Part shown: piece after piece, positions 1-7,804 of the stretch
How the letters are laid out: every line of letters begins with the position of its first letter
Position numbering within the stretch: position 1 is the first letter of the stretch
Origin: DAOUAE01 sp034433795
GTDB lineage: Bacteria; Chloroflexota; UBA6077; FW602-bin22; DAOUAE01
NCBI GenBank assembly: GCA_034433795.1
Contig: DAOUAE010000006.1
Span: 1-10,925, forward strand
Reading direction: 5' to 3'
DNA length: 10,925 bases
Program-made: the position numbers and the translations under genes
Notes under the pieces: model-generated
Databases searched by the model: none
What the model was told of the DNA's origin: nothing
The model's input: only the letters and a program-made list of their open reading frames with translations

Positions 1-1027
1 GGATGGGGAAGGCCTGGGGGGCGTTCTCCCAGGAGACGCCCACCCGCCAGGTGCCGGGCCGCTCGTAGTAGAGCGGCTCGCCGGGGCGGTTGGGGTCGCG
101 GAAGCTGGCGTAGTTCTGCTCGGTGGTGTAGAGGGTGCCGGGCGGGGGCCCGTTGGTCTTGAGCGGCACGGTGCCGGTGTTCTTGACCTTGATCTGAACG
201 TCCAGGACGGCGCCGTAGGCCAGGGTGATCGGGCTGAAGCGGACCTCGACGATCTCCAGGCGGGGGATGCCGCCGCCGCGGATCTCGACCGGCACGGTGC
301 GGTGGGTGACGTTGCCGGCGGCGTCGCGGGCCTCGACGTGGATGGTGTACTGACCGTCGGGCAGGAGCTTGCCGCCGCGCTGCCGGCCGCCGGTGGTGCC
401 ATCCCAGACATGGGCCTGGAGGGTGGCGTTGCGCTGGGTGGGCGGATCGATGAGGTAGTGGTTGCCCTCGGTGTCGGTGACGTAGACCTGGACCTCGGCC
501 GGCTTGGTCAGGCCGTAGGTGATGCGCACATCATCGGCGTCGCCGTCGCCATTGGGGGTGAAGAACGGCCGGTCGGTCTGGAGATTGGTGATCTCGACCG
601 GGGTGGTGTCGGCCTCGGCGATGATGACGCGGGCGCTGCGGCTCTCCCGGCGCCCCTGGTCGTCCTCGGCGGTGACGATAAGCGTGTAGGTGCCGTTGGG
701 CAGGACCCGGCGGTCGGACGAGCCGGGGATGGCCACCGTGCCGTCGAGGGTGATCTCGTACTCGTCGGGGGCGCGCATGGCCCGGTCGCGCAGGACGAAC
801 TCCCGGCCATCGGGGGCCCGCAGGACGGCCGAGACGGCGGCCCGGGTCCCCAGGCGGAAGCCGATCCGGGCGGTGGGGTGCAGACCCTGGCCGTTGGGGG
901 TGATCAGGACCTCGGCCGGCGTCAGGTCCGAGAGCAGCGGCCGCTCCAGACAGCCGCTCAGACTCAGGAGCAGCAGAAGCAGCCCCAGCCCGAAGAGGGA
1001 CCAGCGGTGGACCGGCCAGCGACGCAT
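1..1027 (-). CDS. Surface lipoprotein with FlgD-like Ig domains (partial, C-terminus off the window)
   Basis: This reading frame starts at the ATG at 1027 on the minus strand and stays open for 342 codons to the left edge, so the C-terminus is missing. Residues 1-26 form a lipoprotein signal: basic start (MRRWPVHRW), a leucine-rich core and the lipobox LSGC with Cys26 as the expected lipidated residue. Two Ig-like modules follow. One spans about 36-138. The second, about 142-250, carries the FTPNGDGDADD motif (157-166) and the WDGTTGG and LLPDGQYTIHVEARDAAGN stretches typical of FlgD/gliding-motility-type Ig domains. From about 255 a CARDB-like beta domain begins (VQIKVKNTGTVPL). The protein is probably anchored outside the membrane in a structural or binding role; no enzyme motif is visible. 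The ATG overlaps the lon stop codon (TGATG), behind a GGAGGAGG ribosome binding site, so translation is probably coupled to lon. The start and secretion class are well supported; the exact function is unknown. Confidence 0.88.
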   Translation of the reverse strand, partial: MRRWPVHRWSLFGLGLLLLLLSLSGCLERPLLSDLTPAEVLITPNGQGLHPTARIGFRLGTRAAVSAVLRAPDGREFVLRDRAMRAPDEYEITLDGTVAIPGSSDRRVLPNGTYTLIVTAEDDQGRRESRSARVIIAEADTTPVEITNLQTDRPFFTPNGDGDADDVRITYGLTKPAEVQVYVTDTEGNHYLIDPPTQRNATLQAHVWDGTTGGRQRGGKLLPDGQYTIHVEARDAAGNVTHRTVPVEIRGGGIPRLEIVEVRFSPITLAYGAVLDVQIKVKNTGTVPLKTNGPPPGTLYTTEQNYASFRDPNRPGEPLYYERPGTWRVGVSWENAPQAFPI

Positions 1028-3453
1028 CAGCCTCCTCCGGCGGTGCGGGCCGAACATTCGGCCTCGCTCTCGACCTCGAGGAGGGCCACCGGACCCTCGG
1101 CGGCCGGGCGCAGGGCCACCGGCAGAACCTCATCCATCGAGGTCACCAGGACGAAGCGCAGGGCCCGGCGGACGGTCGCCGGGATGTCCTCCAGGTCGGC
1201 CGCGTTGCGCCTGGGCATGATGAACGTGGTGATGCCGGCCCGGTGGGCGGCCAGGATCTTCTCCTTGAGCCCGCCGACCGGCAGGACCCGTCCGCGCAGG
1301 GTGATCTCGCCGGTCATCGCCACGTCGCGGCGGACCGGCCGACGGGTCAGGGCCGAGATGAGGGCGGTGGCCATGGTGATGCCGGCCGAGGGGCCATCCT
1401 TGGGGACACCGCCGGCCGGCACATGGATGTGGATATCGATCTTCTCGTGGAAACGCTCGGGCAGGCCCAGGGCCTGGGCCCGCGAGCGGAGGTAGCTCAG
1501 AGCGGCGGTGGCCGACTCTTTCATCACCTCACCCAGCTGCCCGGTCAGAATGAGCTGTCCGCTCCCCGGCATGAGCGTCACCTCGACCGGGGCCACGTCG
1601 CCGCCGGCCGGGTTCCAGTAGACGGCGGTGGCCACCCCGACGGCGTCCTCCTCCTCGGCCCGCCCCCAGAAATGCCGGGGCCGTCCCAGGTAGCGGGCCA
1701 GGCTGCGGGCGGTGATGGAACGGGGTGGACGCTGGCCGGCCGCCACCTGGCGGGCGACCTTGCGGCAGATGGTGGCGATCTCACGTTCCAGGTTGCGCAC
1801 CCCGGCCTCGTAGGTGTAGTCGCGGATGATCTGTCGCAGGGCGCCGGTGGTGAAGACGAGCGGGCTGGACTCCAGCCCGTGCTCGGCCAGCTGCCGGGGG
1901 ATGAGGAAGCGGCGGGCGATGGCCAGTTTCTCGTCCTCGGCGTAGCCGGAGAGCACGATGACCTCCAGCCGGTCGCGCAGCGCCGGCGGCACCGGGTCGA
2001 GCATATTGGCGGTGGTGATGAAGAGCACCTGGGAGAGGTCGTAGGGCACGTCCAGGTAGTGGTCGCTGAAGGCGTGGTTCTGCTCCGGGTCGAGGACCTC
2101 GAGGAGGGCTGCCGAGGGGTCGCCCCGGAAGTCCATGCCGATCTTATCGATCTCGTCGAGCATAAAGACCGGGTTGATCGTCTGAGCGGTGCGCATGGCC
2201 TGGATGATCCGGCCCGGGAGCGCTCCGACGTAGGTCCGTCGGTGGCCACGGATCTCGGCCTCGTCGCGGATGCCGCCCAGGCTGACCCGGACGAACCGCC
2301 GGCCCATGGCCTGGGCGATGGAGCGGCCCAGGCTGGTCTTGCCCACCCCCGGCGGACCGACGAAGCAGAGGATCGGGCTGCGCATCCGCGCCCCGGCCAG
2401 GTGCCGTACGGCCAGGTACTCCAGGATCCGCTCTTTGACTTTGGGCAGGCCGTAGTGGTTGGCGTCCAGAATAGCTGCGGCCTGGGTGATATCCAGGTTG
2501 TCCGGGGTGGCGGTGTGCCAGGGCAGATGCAGCAGCCAGTCGAGGTAGGTGCGGATGATGGCCACATCCGGGGCGGCCGGCGGCATCAGGCTCAGGCGGT
2601 CGATCTCCTCGTGGGCCTTGCGGGCCACCGGCTCGGGCAGCTGGGCCCGGGCCACCTGCTCGCGCAGGTCGTGGATCTCGCGGGTGAAGGGGTCGCTCTC
2701 GCCCAGTTCGCGCTGGATGGCCTTGAGCTGCTCGCGCAGGAAGTACTCCCGCTGGGAGCGGTCGACCTCCTGCTGGACCTGGGTCTGAATCTGGTGCTTG
2801 AGTTCCAGGAGATCCAGTTCCCGGGCCAGGTAGACGCTGACCTGCCGGAGCCGGGCCCGGGGGTCGAGGATCTCCAGGATCTCCTGCCGGCGGGCCAGGG
2901 GCCACTCCATCGTCCAGGCGACGAAATCGGCCAGCCAGCCGGGGTCGTCGGCGTTGAGGGCGGTGACGTAGGCGTCCTCGGGGGCGTTCTCCAGGAATTT
3001 CAGGCACTTCTCGAAGAGCGACAGGACCGTCCGCATCTGGGCCTCGATCTCCAGGCCCTGGCGGACCGGTTCGTCGAGGGGAGCGACCCGGGCGACCAGG
3101 TAGGGGGTGGTCTGGGTGAGTTCGAGCAGGCGGACGCGGCGCAGACCCTGGAGGACGATGTTGGTGCTGCCGTCGGGCAGCCGGACCGTCTGGCCGATGA
3201 CGGCCTCGGTGCCGACCGGGTAGAGGTCGGCGGCCGTGGTGATCGTCTCCTGGGTGGGGTCGCGCTGGGCGACGGCGACGACGGTGCGGTCGCGGGCCAG
3301 GGCCGCCTCCAGCGCCTGGAGCGAGGGCTCGCGGCCGACGCTGGCCCCGGTCACCACCCGTGGGAAGAGCACGAAGTCCCGGATGGGCATGACCGGCAGT
3401 TCGGCCACCACCAGGCCGGCCGTCTCCACCGGGGGTGTTCGCCGTCGGGGCAT
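1027..3453 (-). CDS. lon: ATP-dependent Lon protease (endopeptidase La)
   Basis: This 808-residue protein has the full LonA architecture and normal family length. It would be a cytoplasmic homo-oligomer that unfolds and degrades misfolded and short-lived regulatory proteins. The N-terminal substrate-binding domain covers about residues 15-215 (LPVMPIRDFVLFPRVV near its start), followed by a helical region with EYFLREQLKAIQRELGE (236-252). The AAA+ module has Walker A GPPGVGKT (366-373) and Walker B VFMLDEIDK (429-437). The C-terminal protease domain carries the catalytic Ser689 in KDGPSAGITMATALIS and Lys732 in GGLKEKILAAHRAG, so the Ser-Lys dyad is intact. The frame stays open far upstream, but the ATG at 3453 is chosen because an AGGTGAGG ribosome binding site precedes it and the family N-terminus begins there. 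The lipoprotein gene follows with a one-base overlap. A sigma-70-type promoter lies 49 bases or more upstream. The C-terminal tail after about 785 is acidic and variable. Confidence 0.97.
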   Translation of the reverse strand: MPRRRTPPVETAGLVVAELPVMPIRDFVLFPRVVTGASVGREPSLQALEAALARDRTVVAVAQRDPTQETITTAADLYPVGTEAVIGQTVRLPDGSTNIVLQGLRRVRLLELTQTTPYLVARVAPLDEPVRQGLEIEAQMRTVLSLFEKCLKFLENAPEDAYVTALNADDPGWLADFVAWTMEWPLARRQEILEILDPRARLRQVSVYLARELDLLELKHQIQTQVQQEVDRSQREYFLREQLKAIQRELGESDPFTREIHDLREQVARAQLPEPVARKAHEEIDRLSLMPPAAPDVAIIRTYLDWLLHLPWHTATPDNLDITQAAAILDANHYGLPKVKERILEYLAVRHLAGARMRSPILCFVGPPGVGKTSLGRSIAQAMGRRFVRVSLGGIRDEAEIRGHRRTYVGALPGRIIQAMRTAQTINPVFMLDEIDKIGMDFRGDPSAALLEVLDPEQNHAFSDHYLDVPYDLSQVLFITTANMLDPVPPALRDRLEVIVLSGYAEDEKLAIARRFLIPRQLAEHGLESSPLVFTTGALRQIIRDYTYEAGVRNLEREIATICRKVARQVAAGQRPPRSITARSLARYLGRPRHFWGRAEEEDAVGVATAVYWNPAGGDVAPVEVTLMPGSGQLILTGQLGEVMKESATAALSYLRSRAQALGLPERFHEKIDIHIHVPAGGVPKDGPSAGITMATALISALTRRPVRRDVAMTGEITLRGRVLPVGGLKEKILAAHRAGITTFIMPRRNAADLEDIPATVRRALRFVLVTSMDEVLPVALRPAAEGPVALLEVESEAECSARTAGGG

Positions 3454-3501
3454 CGCCTCACCTGCACACGACCCGCACGACCGGGCGATCTCGCGGCCAT
3501 A

Positions 3502-3530
3502 GTTATACACCGGCCCTCGGTCCAGGGCAA
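3502..3530 (-). promoter_or_regulatory. Predicted lon promoter
   Basis: On the minus strand TTGCCC (3530-3525) and TATAAC (3507-3502) are separated by exactly 17 bases, a good vegetative-type promoter for lon. Transcription would start near 3495, giving a leader of about 42 bases. I saw no CIRCE or other heat-shock operator. For the divergent sigma factor gene I could not find a convincing promoter in the same 3454-3594 gap; the TATACA at 3504-3509 lies on its strand but lacks a matching -35. Confidence 0.6.
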
Positions 3531-3594
3531 CCGGCGGACCGGGCACGGCTTTTGCAGGCCAGACGCCCTCAGCGACCGAAGGGGGACGCGGCCG

Positions 3595-4740
3595 ATGAGC
3601 ACGACCCGTGGCCCGTGGCCGCCCGAGGGGCCGGCGGCGGACCCCGAACTGACGCCAGACGAGGCGCTGGCGGTCCTGCGCGCGGTGGGGCTGAGCCTCT
3701 TCGACGAGGCCTACACCGCCGAGTGGGAGCAGTCGGTCTACGGCCCCGGCACCGCCGAGGTCGAGGAGCCGGAGACCCCGCTCGATGAACTGGAGATGGG
3801 GGCTCAGGACCTGGCCGACGAGGTGGCGCTGGAGGGCGTGGCCGGCCCGATCGCCCTCTATCTCCGCGAGATCGATCAGGTGCCGCTCCTCACCGCCGAG
3901 CAGGAGGTCGAGCTGGCCAAGGCCATCGAGGCCGGCCGTCAGGCCGCCCAGCGCCTGGCCCGTCCGGATCTCAGGCCCGAGGAGCGGGCCGCCCTGGAGG
4001 CGCAGGTCCGGGCCGGCGAGGAGGCCCGCCGGCGGCTGACCGAGGCCAACCTGCGGCTGGTGGTCAGCGTGGCCAAGAAGTACATCGGCCGGGGCGTGCC
4101 GCTCCTCGATCTCATTCAGGAGGGCAATCTGGGTCTGGCCCGGGCGGTCGAGAAGTACGACTACCGGCGCGGGTTCCGCTTCTCCACCTACGCCCACTGG
4201 TGGATCCGTCAGGCGGTGACCCGGGCCATCGCCGACCAGGCCCGCACCATTCGGATTCCTGTGCACATGATCGAACTCATCGGCGCCGTCTTCCGGACCG
4301 CCCGGCGGCTGCACCAGGAACTGGGCCGGGAGCCCACCGCCGAGGAGGTGGCCCAGGCCCTCGGCACCACCCCGGACCGGGTGCGCCAGGCCATCCGGGC
4401 CGCCCACCAGCCGATCTCGCTGGAGACGCCCATCGGCGAGGAGGAGGACGACCGGTTGATCGATCTGGTGGCCGACCGCCAGACCGTCGCGCCGGTCGAG
4501 GCGGCCGAGGCCCGCTCGCTGGGCGACGTCCTGCGTCAGTTCCTGGCCGAACTCTCCGAACGGGAGCGGGCGGTGATCGAAATGCGCTTCGGGCTGCGCG
4601 ACGGCCGCGCCTACACCCTGGAGGAGATCGGCGCCGCCCTCAACCTCAGCCGGGAGCGGGTCCGCCAGATCGAGGCCGAGGCCCTGCGCAAACTGCGCCG
4701 GCCGGAGCTGCGCGAACGGGTGGCCGAGTACCTGAGTTAA
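3595..4740 (+). CDS. sigA: RNA polymerase sigma-70 family factor, primary (RpoD/SigA) type
   Basis: This 381-residue protein directs RNA polymerase core to promoters. After a variable acidic N-terminus (about 1-82), region 1.2 is seen as GPIALYLREIDQVPLLT (84-100). Region 2 spans 149-223, with ANLRLVVSVAKKYIGRG, DLIQEGNLGLARAVEKYDY and FRFSTYAHWWIRQAVTRAI, which contain the core-binding and -10-reading residues. Region 3 starts at about 224 (HMIELIGAVFRTARRL). Region 4 ends with the helix-turn-helix TLEEIGAALNLSRERVRQIE (341-360) that reads the -35 element. The ATG at 3595 follows GAAGGGGGA at 3578-3586; the open frame further upstream is antisense to lon. TTGACA/TATAAT-like promoters found elsewhere in the window fit such a factor. 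Chloroflexota often carry several close group 1/2 sigma factors, so it may be an alternative group 2 member rather than the housekeeping one. Its stop codon overlaps that of the convergent kinase gene. Confidence 0.93.
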   Translation: MSTTRGPWPPEGPAADPELTPDEALAVLRAVGLSLFDEAYTAEWEQSVYGPGTAEVEEPETPLDELEMGAQDLADEVALEGVAGPIALYLREIDQVPLLTAEQEVELAKAIEAGRQAAQRLARPDLRPEERAALEAQVRAGEEARRRLTEANLRLVVSVAKKYIGRGVPLLDLIQEGNLGLARAVEKYDYRRGFRFSTYAHWWIRQAVTRAIADQARTIRIPVHMIELIGAVFRTARRLHQELGREPTAEEVAQALGTTPDRVRQAIRAAHQPISLETPIGEEEDDRLIDLVADRQTVAPVEAAEARSLGDVLRQFLAELSERERAVIEMRFGLRDGRAYTLEEIGAALNLSRERVRQIEAEALRKLRRPELRERVAEYLS

Positions 4741-6122
4741 CGGCGGGCGCCGACCATCTGGCCGGCCGTGGCCGCCACGGCCACCGGCACCGTGAAGCGA
4801 AAGGTCGTCCCCTGGCCGGGAGCGCTCTGGACGGTGATCCGGCCGCCGTGGGCCTCGACCAGCCCCTTGGCGATGGTCAGCCCCAGGCCGACGCCGCCGG
4901 TGGCGCGGGTGCGCGAGCGGTCGGCCCGGTAGAAGCGCTCGAAGATGTAGGGGAGGTCCTGGGGATCGATGCCGCAGCCGGTGTCGGCCACGGCGACCTC
5001 GACCCAGCCGCCCCGGGCCACCGCGCCGATCTCCACCCGCCCGCCGGGCGGGGTGTAGGTCAGGGCGTTGTTGACCAGGTTGCGCAGGACCTGGCCGATG
5101 CGCTCCGGGTCCACCCAAACCGGCGGGAGAGCGGTGGGCAGGTTGACCGTCAGCGCCAGGCCCTTCTGCTGCGCCAGCGGCTGCATCGCCTGGGCCACCT
5201 GCTGGACCAGGTCGCCCAGGGCCACCACCTCGCGGCGCAGGGTCAGCTGCTCCGACTCCATCATCGCCAGGTCCTGCAGATCGTCCACCAGCCGGCTGAG
5301 GAGCATCGCCTCTTCGTGGATGGTCGCCAGGGTCTCGGGCGTGGCCGGCAGCACCCCGTCGTGCAGGGCCTCGAGATAGCCGCGGATGTTGGCGAGCGGG
5401 GTGCGCAGTTCGTGGGCGATGTCGGAGACCAGGTTCTGGCGCAGCTTCTGCGCCCGCTCCAGTCCCTCGGCCATGGCGTTGAAGGCCCGGGCCAGTTCCG
5501 CCACCTCCCCGCTGCCGCTGACCGGCACCCGCTGGTGGAGGTCGCCGGCGCCCAGGGCCCGGGCCGCCCGAATTACCGCCTCCAGTGGCTGCACCAGGCG
5601 GCGAGCCAGGCCCAGGCTGAGGAGCAGGGCCAGCGCCCCGGCGATCAGGCCGGCCCCCAGGACCGACCACTTGATGGCCTGCATCAGTTCGGCCGTCCGC
5701 CGCTCCCGCTCGCGCTGGGCCCGCAGCGGATTGAGAAAGACCGCTCCCAGGTAGGTGCCCTCATCGTAAAGGCGCACCACCAGCGGGCCCCAGCGGGGGT
5801 CCTCGGGCTGGCCGATCAGCTCCTGACCGGAGTCGGCGATGACCGTGCCCCGGGCGTCGGTCACCACCAGCCGCTCGCCCAGCGCCTCGCTCATCCGCTG
5901 CGTCAGGTTCTCCACACCGTCCCAGCCGTTGTGGATACGGTAGTTGCGGATGAAGGCGTTGCGCAGGCGCTGGGTGGTCGACTGCTCGCCGGCGATAACG
6001 TAACTGGTCACCTGGTCGCCCAGGAACTGGAAGGTGAGGAGGGCGGTGACGCCCACCGCCGTCAGCAGGACCAGGCTGAAGGCCAGCAAGAGGCGCAGCC
6101 AGAGGCGGTCCAGACGGCTCAC
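4737..6122 (-). CDS. Membrane sensor histidine kinase
   Basis: This 461-residue kinase is the sensor partner of the adjacent response regulator. Transmembrane helix 1 lies at about residues 8-31 and helix 2 at about 152-174. Between them is an extracytoplasmic sensor domain of about 120 residues with the segment GERLVVTDARGTVIADSGQ (82-100), which resembles a Cache/PAS-like sensor strand. A HAMP linker (about 172-225) leads to the dimerisation domain with the phospho-acceptor His237 in SDIAHELRTPLANIRGYLEA. The ATPase domain shows the N box NLVNNALTYT (348-357), G1 DTGCGID (380-386), the F box FERFYRADRSR and G2 GVGLGLTIAKGLVEAHGG (410-427). All catalytic motifs are present. Its ATG overlaps the regulator stop codon (ATGA), so the pair is translationally coupled. 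The signal it senses cannot be read from the sequence. The last four bases are shared with the sigma factor gene on the other strand. Confidence 0.95.
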   Translation of the reverse strand: MSRLDRLWLRLLLAFSLVLLTAVGVTALLTFQFLGDQVTSYVIAGEQSTTQRLRNAFIRNYRIHNGWDGVENLTQRMSEALGERLVVTDARGTVIADSGQELIGQPEDPRWGPLVVRLYDEGTYLGAVFLNPLRAQRERERRTAELMQAIKWSVLGAGLIAGALALLLSLGLARRLVQPLEAVIRAARALGAGDLHQRVPVSGSGEVAELARAFNAMAEGLERAQKLRQNLVSDIAHELRTPLANIRGYLEALHDGVLPATPETLATIHEEAMLLSRLVDDLQDLAMMESEQLTLRREVVALGDLVQQVAQAMQPLAQQKGLALTVNLPTALPPVWVDPERIGQVLRNLVNNALTYTPPGGRVEIGAVARGGWVEVAVADTGCGIDPQDLPYIFERFYRADRSRTRATGGVGLGLTIAKGLVEAHGGRITVQSAPGQGTTFRFTVPVAVAATAGQMVGARR

Positions 6123-6808
6123 GGCGCCTCCAGTTTGTAGCCCAGGCCGTAGACGGTTTTGATGTAGCGCGGACGCCGGCTGTCGTCCTCCAGTTTGCGC
6201 CGCAGGTTCATAATGTGCATGTCGATGTTGCGGTCAACGCCGGCGAAATCGTAGCCGAAGGCCCGCTCCAGAAGCAGCGCCCGGCTGAAGGCGCGCCCCG
6301 GCTCGCTGGCCAGGACCGCCAGGATGCGGAACTCGGCCGGGGTGAGGCTGACCCGGCGATGGCCCAGCCGCACCTCCCGGCTGGCCAGGTCGATGACCAG
6401 GTCGCCGACCTGAATCTGCCCCGGCGGACCGGCCTCGCGGCTGCGCCGCAGCACCGCCTGGACACGGGCCACCAGTTCCCGCGGGCTGAACGGCTTGGTG
6501 ACATAATCGTCGGCCCCCAGCGTCAGCCCGTGGAGTTTGTCGTTCTCGCTCACCCGGGCGGTGAGCATGATGATGGGCACGTCGGACTCGGCCCGCAGGC
6601 GCTGGCAGACCTGCCAGCCGTCGAGGCCGGGGAGCATCAGGTCGAGGATGACCAGGTCCGGTCGAACGGTGCGGAGGCTCTCCAGAGCGGTGGTGCCATC
6701 GGCCGCCCGGTAGACCTGAAAGCCGGCCCGCTCCAGGTACAGGCTGACCAGATCGGCGGTCTTCGTATCGTCCTCGACCACGAGGATCCGTCGGACAGAC
6801 TGGGGCAT
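6119..6808 (-). CDS. OmpR/PhoB-family DNA-binding response regulator
   Basis: This 229-residue transcription regulator pairs with the downstream histidine kinase. The receiver domain (about 1-122) has the acidic pair Asp13/Asp14, phospho-acceptor Asp56 in LVILDLMLPGLDGWQV, Thr83 and Lys105 in DDYVTKPFSPRELVARV, so all switch residues are intact. The winged-helix effector domain (about 130-229) has SLTPAEFRILAVLASEPGRAFSR and the recognition-helix region DRNIDMHIMNLRRKLEDD, ending in YIKTVYGLGYKLE. The ATG at 6808 follows a GGGGAG ribosome binding site with 7 bases of spacing. The gene is first in a two-gene operon (regulator then kinase, 4-base overlap) and is divergent from a 108-residue unknown protein whose promoter is only 23 bases from its own, so the regulator may control both. 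The target genes are unknown. Confidence 0.96.
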   Translation of the reverse strand: MPQSVRRILVVEDDTKTADLVSLYLERAGFQVYRAADGTTALESLRTVRPDLVILDLMLPGLDGWQVCQRLRAESDVPIIMLTARVSENDKLHGLTLGADDYVTKPFSPRELVARVQAVLRRSREAGPPGQIQVGDLVIDLASREVRLGHRRVSLTPAEFRILAVLASEPGRAFSRALLLERAFGYDFAGVDRNIDMHIMNLRRKLEDDSRRPRYIKTVYGLGYKLEAP

Positions 6809-6837
6809 GGCCTGGCTCCCCGGTCTCTCTGCCCATG

Positions 6838-6867
6838 GTACTACTCCGCGAACGGCCTGGCTGTCAA
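6838..6867 (-). promoter_or_regulatory. Predicted promoter of the two-component operon
   Basis: On the minus strand a perfect TTGACA (6867-6862) is followed after 18 bases by TAGTAC (6843-6838), a weak -10. GTAGTA with 17-base spacing is an alternative. A strong -35 with a weak -10 suits a promoter that needs an activator, possibly the regulator itself. Confidence 0.5.
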
Positions 6868-6889
6868 GGGGCGCAGACGGTGCCAGGGC

Positions 6890-6918
6890 TTGCCCGGCAG
6901 GGGTGACAGTGGTATGCT
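6890..6918 (+). promoter_or_regulatory. Predicted promoter of the 108-residue protein gene
   Basis: TTGCCC (6890-6895) and TATGCT (6913-6918) are 17 bases apart on the plus strand. Transcription would begin near 6925, leaving a leader of about 22 bases that contains the GGAAGGAG ribosome binding site at 6933-6940. Confidence 0.55.
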
Positions 6919-6947
6919 GGCAGCAACTGACCGGAAGGAGACCGCGT

Positions 6948-7274
6948 GTGACACCGACCCGGCCGCTCAGCCGCGAGGACCTGCTGGCCTATCTGGTCGA
7001 GGCGCTGGAACGCGCCACCCGCACCTACGAGGGCCGCCCGCCGACCGATCCGGTCCGCCAGCTGGCCCTGGGCGAGGCGCTGGCCCTCTTCCGTCTGGCC
7101 GACGAGTTCGGACTGATCAGCGACCTGCGCGCCCAGGTCGACCAGCGGACCGGGCGTGACACCTACCGGTACTTCTCCGAGGCGATGCGCGCCCAGTTCG
7201 GACTGGGGCCCGAGCGGCCGCACCGCGGGCCGCCGGCCCGGCGGCCACCCCGGCGGCCAGGGGACGGGGGATAG
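6948..7274 (+). CDS. Hypothetical protein, 108 residues, helical, Pro/Arg-rich tail
   Basis: The GTG at 6948 is chosen as start because GGAAGGAG lies 7 bases upstream and a good promoter precedes it; an ATG further upstream at 6807 lies before the promoter. The product begins MTPTRPLSREDLLAYLVEAL and is predicted alpha-helical to about residue 85 (VRQLALGEALALFRLADEFG, then YRYFSEAMRAQFGLG). It ends in a low-complexity Pro/Arg/Gly tail (from about 87). There is no signal peptide or membrane segment, and no family that I recognise. The gene is divergent from the two-component operon, which may regulate it. A short motif (VR-L-LG--LA-F) is shared with the 119-residue protein encoded at 9000-9359, so the two may be distant relatives. 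I do not assign a function. Confidence 0.78.
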   Translation: MTPTRPLSREDLLAYLVEALERATRTYEGRPPTDPVRQLALGEALALFRLADEFGLISDLRAQVDQRTGRDTYRYFSEAMRAQFGLGPERPHRGPPARRPPRRPGDGG

Positions 7275-7515
7275 GCCGCCCCGGCGCCCAGCAGCCCCCG
7301 TGGGCAGGGAGACAGACCGTTCACACGATGGTCCCGCGACCGGGGCGGACCGATTCCTCAGAGAGCCCCGCCGGCAGAAGGACACGGGCACGTCGCCGGT
7401 CACCGCCCGAAGACCACCGCCGCCGCCGGGCCGCGCGCTGCGGGAGGGGTGGCGGTCAGACCGGTAGGGATGGCCGCCGGGCACACTCCTCCGGGGCCTC
7501 CCCCACCGGCCAGGG
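7275..7515. other. Convergent intergenic gap with no visible gene
   Basis: These 241 bases separate the 3' ends of the 108-residue gene and the second small paralog. Open frames exist on the plus strand but are Arg/Pro/Gly-rich, lack placed ribosome binding sites and run antisense through the paralogs. I saw no U-tract terminator. A GC-only hairpin (CCCGCC-GG-GGCGGG, 7523-7536) lies just inside the end of the paralog gene. Confidence 0.5.
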
Positions 7516-7740
7516 CTACCGGCCCGCCGGGGCGGGCGGCCAGGGCGCCGACGGAGCGGCGTCGGGGTCGGCGGCCCACTCTTCGGCCCAGCGGAGGGCT
7601 CGCCAGACCCGCCAGCGCCGGGCCCAGAGGCAGCGGGCCCGGTCCCAGTCGCCCTCGAGCAGGGCCTGCTGGTAGAGGTCGGCGAGTTCCCGGGCGTAGG
7701 CCCGCAGGCGGGCGAGCGGTGTGCGGGCAGTGGTGTACAT
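7516..7740 (-). CDS. Small helical protein, 74 residues, tandem paralog B
   Basis: The product begins MYTTARTPLARLRAYARELA and matches the upstream neighbour (paralog A) at about 32 of the first 49 residues by eye, including DW-RAR-LWA-R-RV--AL. The shared part looks like a two-helix hairpin rich in Arg, Ala, Leu, Trp and Tyr; after about residue 50 the tail (Pro/Ala-rich) is unique. The ATG at 7740 is supported by AAAGGAG just upstream and by matching the paralog start exactly; the reading frame itself stays open further up. No signal peptide, membrane segment or known family is apparent. It lies 64 bases downstream of paralog A with no promoter that I can see, so the two are probably co-transcribed. 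The charge pattern would allow nucleic acid or protein binding, but that is only a possibility. Confidence 0.75.
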   Translation of the reverse strand: MYTTARTPLARLRAYARELADLYQQALLEGDWDRARCLWARRWRVWRALRWAEEWAADPDAAPSAPWPPAPAGR

Positions 7741-7804
7741 CAGGCTCCTTTCACCGGCCCGTGGCCGGAAACGACCGACCGCTGCACACGGGGTGCCAGC
7801 GGCC

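Noticed and set aside
302..1495. Plus-strand 397-codon frame at the left end
   Set aside because: It is antisense to the lipoprotein and lon; the minus-strand frame shows a signal peptide and recognisable domains while this one shows only biased composition.
1243..3594. Long plus-strand open frame antisense to lon, joined to the sigma factor frame
   Set aside because: The composition is low-complexity Gly/Asp/Leu/Val and it mirrors lon codons. The sigma factor has its own ATG and ribosome binding site at 3595.
1027..5670. A 1547-codon minus-strand frame running through the region antisense to the sigma factor into lon
   Set aside because: Only the part from 3453 down encodes Lon; the upstream part is Gly/Pro/Arg-rich, lies antisense to the sigma factor and overlaps the kinase in another frame. 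It is an artefact of high G+C, which makes stop codons rare.
4200..6140. Plus-strand 646-codon frame across the sigma and kinase region
   Set aside because: It overlaps two well-identified genes in other frames and lacks any recognisable domain.
7523..7536. CCCGCC-GG-GGCGGG as a terminator between convergent genes
   Set aside because: It lies within the coding end of paralog B, has too short a loop and no T run; such GC palindromes are common in this base composition.
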